A stretch of 64,000 bases of DNA from Mesorhizobium_G sp050247155. GTDB lineage: Bacteria > Pseudomonadota > Alphaproteobacteria > Rhizobiales > Rhizobiaceae. The stretch covers positions 5,393 to 69,392 of the forward strand of contig JBFWUS010000022.1 in the NCBI GenBank assembly GCA_050247155.1. Reading direction: 5' to 3'. Below are positions 51,529-60,055 of this stretch, piece after piece (positions within the stretch are counted from its first letter, which is position 1; every line of letters begins with the position of its first letter). Under the pieces are notes generated by a model. That model was given only the letters and a program-made list of their open reading frames with translations. It was not told the origin of the DNA and ran no database searches. A program made the position numbers and the translations under genes.

Positions 51529-52401
51529 TCAGCGCTTCAGGTGGATCGTCACCCAGCCCTTGCGGTGCAGGGTGGAGAGATGCCGGAAGCGCTGGCCGAC
51601 ATAGGCCGACACCACAGCATCGCGCTGCCGTTCGAGAATGCCGGACAGGATGATCGAGCCTCCCGGCGTCAAGAACCGCGCCATCTGCGGCGCAAGTTTC
51701 ATCAGAGGCCGCGCCAGAATATTGGCCACGATCAGATCGAACGGCGCGTTGGCGGCGAAGGCCGGATGGTGGAAGCCCGGTGCGGTCCGCGTGGCGACAT
51801 AGGCCGAGATACCGTTCAGTTTGGCATTTTCGGCGGCTACCCGCGTTGCGACCGGGTCGATATCCGTGGCCAGCACCGGAATGTGCGCCAGTTTCGCAAG
51901 ACCGATGGCCAACACGGCGCTGCCTGTGCCGAGGTCAAGGGCATTGCGCGGATGTTCCCGGCGCACGACCCTGTCGATCATCTCAAGGCAGCCGGCGGTG
52001 GTGCCGTGATGGCCGGTGCCGAAGGCAAGGCCAGCCTCGATCTCGATAGCGATGTCGCCGATGCGCCGCTTGTCCCGATCGTGTGAGCCGTGCACCAGAA
52101 AGCGGCCGGCGCGCACCGGCTTCAGTCCCTCCAGCGATTTGATCACCCAATCGATATCGGGCAACGCCTCGTGCTCGAAACCGCCGGCGATGCCCAGCGA
52201 GCGCAATATCTGCTCCGCCCGGCTGGCGATCACGCCGGAGTCGTTTTCACAATAGACCGAAAGCTCCTGGATATCCTCGGCTTCGTCGATTTCCAGAAGG
52301 GCGATCGGCAGCCCTTCGTCCTCGAATTCTTTCTCGAGCGCGTCGGAGGCGCGGGCAGCGTCGGCGCGGTTCAGGCGCAGGAAAAGGCGGGTCTGGCTCA
52401 T
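51529..52401 (-). CDS. prmA: Ribosomal protein L11 methyltransferase
   Basis: A 290-residue SAM-dependent enzyme trimethylating L11 at its N-terminus and lysines. The N-terminal substrate-recognition domain (TRLFLRLNRADAARASDALE) is joined to the catalytic domain with GLAFGTGHHGTTAGCLEMID, motif I ALDLGTGSAVLAIGLAKL and the later LIVANILARPLMKLAPQM. The chosen start is ATG 52401 (MSQTR). A Met three residues upstream is possible. It is convergent with the DUF1127 gene, five bases away, and lies downstream of the Sco1-like gene in the same direction. Confidence 0.93.
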   Translation of the reverse strand: MSQTRLFLRLNRADAARASDALEKEFEDEGLPIALLEIDEAEDIQELSVYCENDSGVIASRAEQILRSLGIAGGFEHEALPDIDWVIKSLEGLKPVRAGRFLVHGSHDRDKRRIGDIAIEIEAGLAFGTGHHGTTAGCLEMIDRVVRREHPRNALDLGTGSAVLAIGLAKLAHIPVLATDIDPVATRVAAENAKLNGISAYVATRTAPGFHHPAFAANAPFDLIVANILARPLMKLAPQMARFLTPGGSIILSGILERQRDAVVSAYVGQRFRHLSTLHRKGWVTIHLKR

Positions 52402-52419
52402 GCGGCGCAACTAGCCGGT

Positions 52420-52992
52420 TCAGCCTTCGGACACCAGCCTCTTCAGTTTGGCCAGCGCCGTCTCGGAATTTTCCTCATAGGCGATGGTGCCGAAGAAATC
52501 GCCAGCCGAATTGAGCAGGATCACCGAGGCCGTGTGGTCCATCGTGTAGTCGCCGTTCTCGGTCGGCACCTTCTTCGCATAGATGCGAAAATCCTTGACC
52601 ATCTGGTTGACCTTGGCCGGATCGCCCGTGATGCCGACGATGCGGTCGGAGACATTGGTCACGTAGGAATTCATGATTTCGGGCGTGTCCCGCTCGGGAT
52701 CGACGCTGACGAAATAGGCGCGGATGTCCTTGCCTTCGTCTCCCATCTTCTTCAACCAGCCGTCCATCTCGACCAAGGTCGTCGGGCAAACTTCCGGACA
52801 GTGCGTGAAACCGAAGAACACCGCGCTGGGATGGCCGCGGAACGCCTGTTCGGTGATCGGTTGACCCTTGTTGTCGACAAGCTGGAAGGGTGCGCCGAAG
52901 GCTTCGCCCTGGCCGCGATACCAATCAAAGGTCATCCAGCCGATGACCGCAGCCATGAGCACCAGAATGCCGGCCAGGATGAAACGCATCAT
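52420..52992 (-). CDS. SCO1/SenC family copper chaperone
   Basis: A 190-residue thioredoxin-fold protein anchored by an N-terminal helix (FILAGILVLMAAVIGWMTFD) with the main domain in the periplasm. The copper site is complete: the Cys pair in FTHCPEVCPTTL and the His of YTMDHTASVILL. SCO proteins deliver copper to the CuA site of cytochrome c oxidase or protect against oxidative stress. It is separated by 18 bp from prmA and 25 bp from an upstream 45-residue gene with which it may be co-transcribed. No cox genes are in the window. Confidence 0.92.
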   Translation of the reverse strand: MMRFILAGILVLMAAVIGWMTFDWYRGQGEAFGAPFQLVDNKGQPITEQAFRGHPSAVFFGFTHCPEVCPTTLVEMDGWLKKMGDEGKDIRAYFVSVDPERDTPEIMNSYVTNVSDRIVGITGDPAKVNQMVKDFRIYAKKVPTENGDYTMDHTASVILLNSAGDFFGTIAYEENSETALAKLKRLVSEG

Positions 52993-53017
52993 GAAAGGAT
53001 ATCTCGGTGGATAGGGA

Positions 53018-53155
53018 TCAGAAGCACCAGGCGAGACCGGCCTCGAACATCGACATCAGCATCTCGTCGCCATTGTCGATCCAGGCCGCGAAGGCAGCAC
53101 CGGTCGCTGCGGCGACCAGCGCGACGCCCAACGCTATCTTCAAGCCTTGCTTCAT
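53018..53155 (-). CDS. Small 45-residue exported or membrane protein next to the SCO1 gene
   Basis: A short open frame (start ATG 53155, stop at 53018) encoding an N-terminal positively charged segment and a hydrophobic helix MKQGLKIALGVALVAAATGA, then a soluble tail with IDNGDEMLMSMFEAGLAWCF. It sits 25 bp upstream of the SCO1-like gene in the same direction, in a gap otherwise without genes, and has a reading frame with GC-rich third positions. The Met-rich stretch and a terminal Cys could be of interest next to a copper chaperone, but no family was recognised. Confidence 0.5.
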   Translation of the reverse strand: MKQGLKIALGVALVAAATGAAFAAWIDNGDEMLMSMFEAGLAWCF

Positions 53156-53232
53156 GAACAAAATATAAGGTGCGGACGTTCCGAAAAGAAGTCAGCATCT
53201 TGCCGCAGATAATGGACCAGCGGGAGAACCTC

Positions 53233-53736
53233 ATGCAGCCAGTCCGACAGACCTATTCGCGCACGCAGATCATGCTGCATTGGGCGGTGGTTGCGTTGAT
53301 TGCCTTCCAATACCTCGGTTCCGACGGCATCGAGGATGCCTGGCGGGCTTATGCGCGCGGCGAATACACCCAGGACGATTTCTCTGGTCTGGCCCTGGCG
53401 CATATTGTTTCGGGGATCACTGTGCTGGTTCTCGTCGTCTGGCGGCTTGCCCTGCGCTGGAAAGTCGGCGCGCCGCCGCCCGATCCGGCCGAGCCGCCGG
53501 CCTTGCAGATGCTGGCGCGGATAGCCCACTTCGCGCTTTATGCGTTGATCATCATCTTGCCGCTCTCCGGCATGGCCGGCTGGGGAGGCGGAGTTACGGG
53601 AGCAATCCGCGTCCACCTGTTGGCCAAGACGATCCTCCTGCCGTTGATCGGACTGCACGTGCTGGGTGCGCTGGTGCATCATTTCGTCTGGAAGACCGAC
53701 GTGTTGAAACGGATGCTTTCGCCTGCGAAAGGCTGA
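53233..53736 (+). CDS. Cytochrome b561-family protein
   Basis: A 167-residue four-helix dihaem cytochrome of the bacterial b561 type, which passes electrons from quinol to periplasmic acceptors such as superoxide. Haem-ligand histidines appear in MLHWAVVALIAFQYL, LAHIVSGITVLVLVVWRLAL, ARIAHFALYALIIILPLSGM and GLHVLGALVHHFVWKTDVLK. The start chosen is ATG 53233 with GCGGGAG upstream; the open frame begins earlier at 53170. It diverges from the small gene and SCO1, and creA follows 60 bp later in the same direction. Confidence 0.9.
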   Translation: MQPVRQTYSRTQIMLHWAVVALIAFQYLGSDGIEDAWRAYARGEYTQDDFSGLALAHIVSGITVLVLVVWRLALRWKVGAPPPDPAEPPALQMLARIAHFALYALIIILPLSGMAGWGGGVTGAIRVHLLAKTILLPLIGLHVLGALVHHFVWKTDVLKRMLSPAKG

Positions 53737-53796
53737 CGACTTGCAACCACTTCGATGCGAACCCATGTGATTTCCCGCAACGACCGGAGATTGAAG

Positions 53797-54285
53797 ATGC
53801 GGCTTATCGGAAAACTGGCGCTGGCGGGATCGATTGCGGCGTGCGCTCTGCCGGCTCTTGCCCAGCAGGTCGGCGAAGTCGGCGTCGACTGGACCGGCAA
53901 CGATATCATCATCGAGGCGGTGAAGGACCCGCAGGTCGAGGGCGTCACCTGCCATGTGTCCTATTTCGATCGTGGCATCATCGACCGGCTTCGCAAGGGT
54001 AATTATTTCGAGAACCCGTCCGACACGGCGATTTCCTGCAAGCAGACCGGGCCGATCAAGATCGGCGATATCAATCTGAGTGAAGATGGCGATGAGGTCT
54101 TCAAGCAGGGCATCAGCCTGATCTGGAAGGAGCAGGTGGTGAACCGCATCTACGACAAGGCCAACGATACACTGATCTATTTGGCGCATTCCCGCCAGGT
54201 GCAGGATGGTTCGGCCAAGATGTCGATGTCGACTGTTCCGCTTTACGGCCAGCAGGTGGAGTGGAAGAACGGCAAGCCGCAATGA
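53797..54285 (+). CDS. creA: CreA family periplasmic protein
   Basis: A 162-residue exported protein with a signal peptide (LIGKLALAGSIAACALPALA, cut after AQQ) and the CreA core VGVDWTGNDIIIEAVKDPQV, then EGVTCHVSYFDRGI. The body ends YLAHSRQVQDGSAKMSMSTV, PLYGQQVEW. The function of CreA is not known despite its conservation. The start used is ATG 53797, which begins the signal peptide; the open frame extends 42 bases upstream. Confidence 0.87.
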   Translation: MRLIGKLALAGSIAACALPALAQQVGEVGVDWTGNDIIIEAVKDPQVEGVTCHVSYFDRGIIDRLRKGNYFENPSDTAISCKQTGPIKIGDINLSEDGDEVFKQGISLIWKEQVVNRIYDKANDTLIYLAHSRQVQDGSAKMSMSTVPLYGQQVEWKNGKPQ

Positions 54286-54324
54286 CGGCTTGCCCGAAAC
54301 CATCGACGCGCGTAGGTCTCGCCG

Positions 54325-54954
54325 ATGGACGAGAGCGCCCGCTTCAAGGACCCGCAACCCCGCATCCACCCGACGGCCGAGCTGAAAAGCTGCAAGCTCG
54401 GCCGGCATGTCGCGATCGGCGAGCGCTGCGTGTTGCGCGAAGTGATGGTCGGGGACTTCTCCTATTTCGAGCGCCACGCCGAGGCGATCTACACACAGGT
54501 CGGCAAGTTTTGCTCCATCGCGGCGAACACGCGCATCAATGCGCTGGAACACCCAATCGAGCGGCTGACTCAGCATAAGGTGAGCTACCGGCCGAACGAA
54601 TATTTTCGCTTTCTCGGCGTCGATGAGGAGTTTCGCAAGCGTCGCCAGGCAAAGCAGGTCATCATCGGCCACGACGTCTGGATCGGCCACGGCGCGGTCG
54701 TTATGCCCGGCGTTTCCATCGGCAATGGCGCGGTTGTCGGCGCCAATGCAGTCGTCACCAAGGAAGTCGCGGCGTTCGAGATCGTCGCCGGCAATCCAGC
54801 CAAAAAACTTCGCCTGCGTTTTGCGCCCGAAATCGCGGCGCGCATCGAAAAACTTGCCTGGTGGGATTGGCCCGATGCCCGGTTGTTCGAGGCCATCCCG
54901 AACATCCAAACCCTTGGCATCGAAGCCTGTCTCGACAAGTGGGAAGGCCGATGA
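54325..54954 (+). CDS. Hexapeptide-repeat acyltransferase (phosphonate-metabolism-type, DapH/GlmU-related)
   Basis: A 209-residue left-handed beta-helix transferase. Repeats RIHPTAELKSCKLGRHVAIG and the late VWIGHGAVVMPGVSIGNGAV, then VGANAVVTKEVAAFEIVAGN, are hexapeptide repeats; NALEHPIERLTQHKVSYRPN and LAWWDWPDARLFEAI match the subgroup often linked with phn operons, where an acetyl transfer to aminoalkylphosphonate or a related small molecule is suspected. No phn genes occur in this window, so the role here is unproven. A small hairpin with T-run follows. Confidence 0.78.
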   Translation: MDESARFKDPQPRIHPTAELKSCKLGRHVAIGERCVLREVMVGDFSYFERHAEAIYTQVGKFCSIAANTRINALEHPIERLTQHKVSYRPNEYFRFLGVDEEFRKRRQAKQVIIGHDVWIGHGAVVMPGVSIGNGAVVGANAVVTKEVAAFEIVAGNPAKKLRLRFAPEIAARIEKLAWWDWPDARLFEAIPNIQTLGIEACLDKWEGR

Positions 54955-54973
54955 CGGAACAGGCTCCTTCATG

Positions 54974-54994
54974 ACAGCGTTGTTGCGCTGTTTT
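54974..54994 (+). terminator. Possible terminator after the acyltransferase gene
   Basis: ACAGCG-TTGTTG-CGCTGT (54974-54991) is a 6-bp stem followed by TTTC, 20 bp after the acyltransferase stop. The stem is short, so confidence is moderate. Confidence 0.45.
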
Positions 54995-55022
54995 CGGCGT
55001 GCACAAGGCGGAGCAAAACGGC

Positions 55023-55895
55023 CTAGCTCTTCATAAACGCCTCGAAAGCGTCCTTGTGCTCCGGATGCCAGCGGGACAGGGCAGGGCGGTTTTCGATAAT
55101 ATCGCCGATAGCCCAGGCCATGCGCTTCTCGTCTGTCGAGCGCTTCACCTCATTGTCCGGGCACAGGATGTAGAAGTCGCCGCGTGCCAGGCTCTCCAGC
55201 ATGAAATCGACGACCTGCTGCCCGGTCCATGCGCCGGCGGGCTTTTCCGTCGCGCCTGTCGTCAGGCCGGTATAGGTGAAGCCGGGAATCAAAAGATGCG
55301 CGCTGACCTGGCAGCCGGGCGTGTTGCGCAACTCATGCGCCAGCCCCTCCGTGTAGGTTTTCAACGCGGCCTTCGACACGTTGTAGGCGAGGTTGCCGGG
55401 CGGTGTCGTGATGCCCTGCTTCGACCCGGTGTTGATGATCAGGCCGGGTTCCCCGGACTGGATCATGCCCTCGGCAAACGCGCCGGCGCCGTTGACCGCG
55501 CCCCAGAAATTGATGTCGATCAGCTTGCGCCAGGCATCCGGGTTTTCCCAAGGCTTGCCGGGATTGTTGCCGACGCCGGCATTGTTCATGAGCACAGACG
55601 GCGGCTTGCCGAACTTTTGCGCCACGGCTTCGGCCAACGCGGCGAGATCACTCGGCTTCGAAACGTCGCATTCCAGGCCGAGCACTTCGTCCTTGGAGTT
55701 CTTGGCGAAGCCGGCAACCTCGTTTGCAGAGTCACGAACGCGGTCCGCTCCAATATCCGCGATCGCGACCTTCAGGCCAAGGCCGGCAAATGTTTTTGCC
55801 GCGGCAAAGCCGATGCCGCTCGCGCCGCCGGTGATCACGGCGACATTGCCGGTCTTGATCGCCGGGATCTGATGAGCACTGTCTGTCTTAGGCAT
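55023..55895 (-). CDS. Short-chain dehydrogenase/reductase
   Basis: A 290-residue classical SDR oxidoreductase. The cofactor motif is AVITGGASGIGFAAAKTFAG (TGxxxGxG), with an acidic Asp after the second strand (AIADIGADRV) favouring NAD, NNAGVGNN follows the fourth strand, and the catalytic Ser and YxxxK are in INTGSKQGITTPP and LAYNVSKAALKTY. The substrate cannot be read; the C-terminal segment DNEVKRSTDEKRMAWAIGDI suits a short-chain alcohol or polyol type. Convergent with the acyltransferase gene; the DAACS gene terminator lies 63 bp upstream. Confidence 0.9.
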   Translation of the reverse strand: MPKTDSAHQIPAIKTGNVAVITGGASGIGFAAAKTFAGLGLKVAIADIGADRVRDSANEVAGFAKNSKDEVLGLECDVSKPSDLAALAEAVAQKFGKPPSVLMNNAGVGNNPGKPWENPDAWRKLIDINFWGAVNGAGAFAEGMIQSGEPGLIINTGSKQGITTPPGNLAYNVSKAALKTYTEGLAHELRNTPGCQVSAHLLIPGFTYTGLTTGATEKPAGAWTGQQVVDFMLESLARGDFYILCPDNEVKRSTDEKRMAWAIGDIIENRPALSRWHPEHKDAFEAFMKS

Positions 55896-55957
55896 AGGGT
55901 TCTCCGATTTGTTTCAGTCTAACCCCGCGACAGTGAAGGGTGGAAGAAGCGTCGGCC

Positions 55958-55988
55958 CAAAACGAAGCGGGCGGCCGAAGCCGCCCGC
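55958..55988 (-). terminator. Strong terminator after the DAACS symporter gene
   Basis: On the minus strand GCGGGCGGC-TTCG-GCCGCCCGC is followed by TTCGTTTTGGG: a perfect 9-bp GC stem closed by a stable UUCG tetraloop and a T-run, 20 bp after the symporter stop. Confidence 0.9.
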
Positions 55989-56008
55989 GATGTGCAACGC
56001 AGGAGCGC

Positions 56009-57454
56009 CTAAGCAGCGCTTGGCTGCGCGCCGACATCGAGCGCGTCGATATCGCCAGCCCTATTGTACTGCGCCTCGTTCAGGATGCCCTGGCGCTTCG
56101 ACACGATCGTCGGCACGAGCGCCTGGCCGGCGACGTTCACGGCCGTGCGGCCCATGTCGAGGATCGGGTCGATCGCCAGCAACAGGCCGACGCCGGCGAG
56201 CGGCAGGCCGAGCGTCGACAAGGTCAGCGTCAGCATCACCGTCGCGCCGGTCAGGCCGGCCGTTGCCGCGGAGCCGATCACCGACACGAAGACGATCAGG
56301 AAATATTCCTGGATGCCCAGCGGCACCTGATAGAACTGCGCGACGAATATGGCCGAGATCGCCGGATAGATCGCGGCGCAGCCATCCATCTTGGTGGTCG
56401 CGCCGAGCGGCACGGCAAAGGCCGCGTACTCGCGCGGCACGCCGAGGCTGCGTTCGGTAACGGCTTCGGTCACCGGCATCGTGCCGACGGACGAGCGGGA
56501 GACGAAGGCGAGCTGGATCGCCGGCCACGCGCCTGCGAAGAACTTTGCCGGCGACAATCCATGGATGACCAGCAAGGTCGGGTAGACGATCAACAACACG
56601 ATCGCGAGACCGATATAGACGGCCAGCGCATACCAGGAGAGCTGGGCCAGCGTCGTCCAGCCATATTGCGCCACGGCGTTGCCCAGCAGGCCGATCGTGC
56701 CGATCGGCGTGAGGCGGATGACCCACCACAGGATCTTGCGCACGACGGCCAGCAGCGACTCGTTGAAGGCGAGGAAGGTGTTGGCGCGCTCGCCAACCTT
56801 CAGCGCCGCGACGCCGACGGCGATCGAAATGACAAGAATCTGCAGGACGTTGAAGCCGAGCGATGTGGTCGCGGCGCCGTCCGTGATCTTGGTCGAAGCC
56901 TGGAGGCCGAACACATTGCCGGGCACTAGGCCTTTCAGGAAATCGAGCCAGCTTCCTTGAGTCGACGGCTCCTTGGCGGCGTCGGCAAGCACGGCCGTGT
57001 TGAGACCCGGCTGGATGATAAGGCCGAGCGCGATGCCGATCAGCACGGCGATGAGCGCGGTGATGGCGAACCACAGCAGCGTCTGCCAGACCAAAGCCGC
57101 GGCGTTCGAAAGCTGGCGCAGATTGCTGATCGAGGCAACGATCGCCGTGAAGATCAGCGGCGGCACGAGCGTCTGCAGCAGCCGCACGAAGATCGAGCCG
57201 ACGGTCGACAGCGTCTGCGCCAGCCAGTTGGGGTTGCCGGCGGCGTCCGGCCCCAGATTGCGGGCGGCGAGACCAAGCAGGAGGCCGATCACCATTGCGG
57301 CCAAAACCTGGAAGCCGAAAGAGGCGTAAAACGGCTTTGGCGTTGACGTGCGGGCGGCGGGCACGGCGCTTCGCGTCGGTGCGGCCGCGCTGGCAGCCGC
57401 TGCGACGACAGGTTTCGCCGCTTTAGGTCGGCGCGGTGGAGATTGCTTCTTCAT
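56009..57454 (-). CDS. Dicarboxylate/amino acid:cation symporter (DAACS family)
   Basis: A 481-residue symporter related to DctA/GltP, importing C4-dicarboxylates or acidic amino acids with Na+ or H+. The body shows FAAGAWPAIQLAFVSRSSVG (serine-rich re-entrant loop), PLGATTKMDGCAAIYPAISA and IDPILDMGRTAVNVAGQALV, the last with the NxxG(D/Q) cation site. The N-terminal 45 residues form an unusual Lys/Pro/Ala-rich cytoplasmic extension (KKQSPPRRPKAAKPVVAAA). It is leftward with a strong terminator behind it. The substrate between dicarboxylate and glutamate is not decided. Confidence 0.9.
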   Translation of the reverse strand: MKKQSPPRRPKAAKPVVAAAASAAAPTRSAVPAARTSTPKPFYASFGFQVLAAMVIGLLLGLAARNLGPDAAGNPNWLAQTLSTVGSIFVRLLQTLVPPLIFTAIVASISNLRQLSNAAALVWQTLLWFAITALIAVLIGIALGLIIQPGLNTAVLADAAKEPSTQGSWLDFLKGLVPGNVFGLQASTKITDGAATTSLGFNVLQILVISIAVGVAALKVGERANTFLAFNESLLAVVRKILWWVIRLTPIGTIGLLGNAVAQYGWTTLAQLSWYALAVYIGLAIVLLIVYPTLLVIHGLSPAKFFAGAWPAIQLAFVSRSSVGTMPVTEAVTERSLGVPREYAAFAVPLGATTKMDGCAAIYPAISAIFVAQFYQVPLGIQEYFLIVFVSVIGSAATAGLTGATVMLTLTLSTLGLPLAGVGLLLAIDPILDMGRTAVNVAGQALVPTIVSKRQGILNEAQYNRAGDIDALDVGAQPSAA

Positions 57455-57608
57455 GATTTTCTTCTCGTTGAGAGCGCTTCGTGACTGATGCGCCATTGAT
57501 GCCGCAATCTAACACCGGAGCGGGCGGCGAGAGAGGATTCAGTTTCGCCTGATCCGCCGTCTCAACGAAACAATTCCGCGTTGGAATGAATGCAACAAGA
57601 ATGAATAT

Positions 57609-57809
57609 TCACGCGCTTCGTCCGCTACCCTTGCCAGCCTGCCGCTTCGCGCCACCAGGCGACCGCTTCCGCGCCGTTTGGCGGCGCGCGGGCTGGTACA
57701 TCCCGGCGGGGTCCGGTCCGCTCTCGATGTCGGGCACGCTTTGCACGAACTCACGGCTGATCCGGTAGGCCGCGTAGGCCAGTGCGACGCGCAGCAAAAT
57801 CTTGAGCAT
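57609..57809 (-). CDS. Small membrane-anchored protein, unknown
   Basis: A 66-residue frame with an N-terminal amphipathic/hydrophobic helix (MLKILLRVALAYAAYRISRE, FVQSV) and a strongly basic, proline-containing tail (RRQTARKRSPGGAKRQAGKG). AGGA lies seven bases upstream of ATG 57809. No family was recognised. It lies alone in a gap between the symporter and the epimerase genes. It could be a real small gene or a chance frame; the good SD and helix-tail layout favour a gene. Confidence 0.45.
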   Translation of the reverse strand: MLKILLRVALAYAAYRISREFVQSVPDIESGPDPAGMYQPARRQTARKRSPGGAKRQAGKGSGRSA

Positions 57810-57945
57810 GCTTTTTTCCTACTTTGGCTTTCGTGGGCAAGTTTGCCAACCAACGAGACTTGGCGTCGATTGTTCCCGGCCTCTCTTGCGCGACGCGATT
57901 ATCCTCCTGTAAGCGCAGGGCAAATCGCACCTGCTGGAGGCTTCC

Positions 57946-59208
57946 ATGCCGGATCTGTCGTTCACCTCTTCGGCCGCTGGCGCCTGGCAGGAAAAGGCGG
58001 AACACCGCGCCTGGCTGATGAGACAGGCGAACATCCTGTTCGATTTGTTCGACCCCGCAGCAATCAATCCTCGCGGCGGCTTCTTCGACCTCGATCCGAT
58101 CGGCAAACCGCTGGCAGGCAACCCGGTGCGGCCGATCCACACCACGGCGCGCGCCGTGCATTGCTACGCCATCGGCAGTCTACTTGGCAGGCCGGGCAGT
58201 GACCGCATGATCGACCACGGCATGAACTATCTCTGGAAGGGCCATCGCGACGCCAAGCATGGCGGCTATGTCTGGTCGCTCGACGATGACGGACCGAAGG
58301 ACGCGACCAAGCAGGGCTACGGCCATGCATTCGTCCTGCTCGCCGCATCCAGCGCGAAGCTCGTCGGCCATCCGTTCGCCGACGAGATGCTGGCCGACGT
58401 GACCGACCTGCTGAACACCCGTTTCTGGGAGGAGCAGCACGGCGCGATCACCGAAGAATTCGAGCGCGACTGGACGCCGCTGCGCGGCTATCGCGGCCAG
58501 AATTCCAATATGCATCTGACCGAAGCGCTGATGGCCGCGTTCGAGGCGACCGGCGAGCGCGATTATCTCGACAAGGCTGAGCGCATCGCCGACTTGATCA
58601 TCAACCGTCGCGCCCGCGAATGCAGGTTTCGCGTCGCCGAACATTTCGATGAGCAATGGGCGATCGACAAAGGCTACAAGGCGGTCAACGAAATGTTCCG
58701 TCCCTCTGGCACTACGCCGGGCCATTGGCTGGAATGGGCGCGGCTGACCCTCCAGCTCTGGGTGCTGGGCGGCAAGAAGCACGACTGGATGCCGGCAGCC
58801 GCCGAGGAGCTGTTCCGGCAATCGATCGAACTCGGCTGGGACTCCGACAAAGGCGGCTTTTTCTACACGCTCGACTGGGCCGACAAGCCGGCGTTTCGCT
58901 TCAAGCCCTGGTGGCCGATCGCCGAAGCGGCCGGCGCGGCGGCCTTCCTGGCAGAACACCGCCCGAGCAGTTTCCATGAGGAGTGGTATCGGCGCCTTTG
59001 GAACACCATCGCCGACCATTACATCGATCGCGAGCATGGCGGCTGGTTCGAGGAATTGGACGAAGACCTGCGTCCGTCTCATGCGCTGTTTCCGGGCAAG
59101 GCGGATATCTACCACGCCTTGCAGGCCTGCTTGATCCCGCTCTATCCGGCTGAGGGAAGTCTGACCAAGATGATCGGCGAAGCCGGGCGTACGGTTACCG
59201 ATCGTTAA
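57946..59208 (+). CDS. AGE family epimerase/isomerase (mannose isomerase/N-acylglucosamine 2-epimerase type)
   Basis: A 420-residue (alpha/alpha)6-barrel sugar isomerase. Landmarks are RPIHTTARAVHCYAIGSLLG, KHGGYVWSLDDDGPKD, YGHAFVLLAASSAKLVGHP, NSNMHLTEALMAAFEATGER, and the catalytic-histidine regions TTPGHWLEWARL and the late HALFPGKADIYHALQACLIP. The pattern is closest to AGE-type aldose-ketose isomerases such as mannose or sulfoquinovose isomerase; the exact sugar is open. The ATG at 57946 has CTGGAGG five bases upstream. The downstream ABC genes are probably unrelated. Confidence 0.88.
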   Translation: MPDLSFTSSAAGAWQEKAEHRAWLMRQANILFDLFDPAAINPRGGFFDLDPIGKPLAGNPVRPIHTTARAVHCYAIGSLLGRPGSDRMIDHGMNYLWKGHRDAKHGGYVWSLDDDGPKDATKQGYGHAFVLLAASSAKLVGHPFADEMLADVTDLLNTRFWEEQHGAITEEFERDWTPLRGYRGQNSNMHLTEALMAAFEATGERDYLDKAERIADLIINRRARECRFRVAEHFDEQWAIDKGYKAVNEMFRPSGTTPGHWLEWARLTLQLWVLGGKKHDWMPAAAEELFRQSIELGWDSDKGGFFYTLDWADKPAFRFKPWWPIAEAAGAAAFLAEHRPSSFHEEWYRRLWNTIADHYIDREHGGWFEELDEDLRPSHALFPGKADIYHALQACLIPLYPAEGSLTKMIGEAGRTVTDR

Positions 59209-59299
59209 CCACCCCAGCACCGGCGAGTGTCGTTTTCCGCAGCGCTTCACCGCTGGGAAACCGTTGCAAGGCTACGAACCGGCTGAGCTGGGGAATGCC

Positions 59300-60055
59300 A
59301 TGGACGCCAGAGCAACTGCCGCGAACGCGCTAGAGATTCGCGGTCTCTACAAGACATTCGACAAGAAGCCGGCAGTGGTCGGGCTAGACTTGACCATCAG
59401 GGCCGGCGAGTTTTACGGCCTTCTCGGGCCAAACGGCGCGGGCAAGACGACGACGTTGCGTATGGTCGCCGGTCTTTTGCTGCCTGATAGAGGCACGATC
59501 ACCATCGCCGGCCGCGACGCGCTCAAAAATCCAGTCGAGGCGAAGAAGATCGTCGCCTGGATCTCCGATGAGCCGATGATCTACGACAAGCTGACGCCGT
59601 TCGAATATCTCGAATTCGTCGCCGGCCTGTGGGGCATAGATGCGGCGGAGGCGGAAGCGCGGGCGCGTCATCTCTTCGACTGGCTGGACTTGATGCCCCA
59701 TGCGCACACCCATTGCAGTGGCTTTTCAAAAGGCATGCGGCAGAAAGTGGCGCTGGCGGGTGCGCTTGTGCATGATCCCGAAATCATCATCCTCGACGAG
59801 CCCCTGACCGGCCTCGACGCCGGCTCCGCCCGGCAGGTCAAGAAGGTGCTGCGGGAGCGCGTTGATGCCGGCGCGACCGTCATCATGACAACGCATATCC
59901 TCGAAGTCGCGGAGCGCATGGCCGAACGCATCGGCGTCATCGCCAAGGGCAGGCTGATCGCCGAAGGCACGTTTGACGAGCTGCGCCGCCAGGTAGGTCA
60001 TGGCGCCGGTACGCTCGAAGATACATTCCTCGCCCTGGTGTCCGAAGCCGCATGA
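59300..60055 (+). CDS. ABC transporter ATP-binding protein (ABC-2 type)
   Basis: A 251-residue ATPase of the CcmA/DrrA type. Walker A is LLGPNGAGKTTTLRMVAGLL, the signature is SGFSKGMRQKVALAGALVHD, typical of ABC-2 exporters, and Walker B is IIILDEPLTGLDAGS; the switch region is VIMTTHILEVAERMAERIGV. It should power the membrane protein encoded next. ATG 59300 is chosen since homology begins at ALEIRGLYKTF soon after. The stop overlaps the permease ATG. Confidence 0.9.
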   Translation: MDARATAANALEIRGLYKTFDKKPAVVGLDLTIRAGEFYGLLGPNGAGKTTTLRMVAGLLLPDRGTITIAGRDALKNPVEAKKIVAWISDEPMIYDKLTPFEYLEFVAGLWGIDAAEAEARARHLFDWLDLMPHAHTHCSGFSKGMRQKVALAGALVHDPEIIILDEPLTGLDAGSARQVKKVLRERVDAGATVIMTTHILEVAERMAERIGVIAKGRLIAEGTFDELRRQVGHGAGTLEDTFLALVSEAA

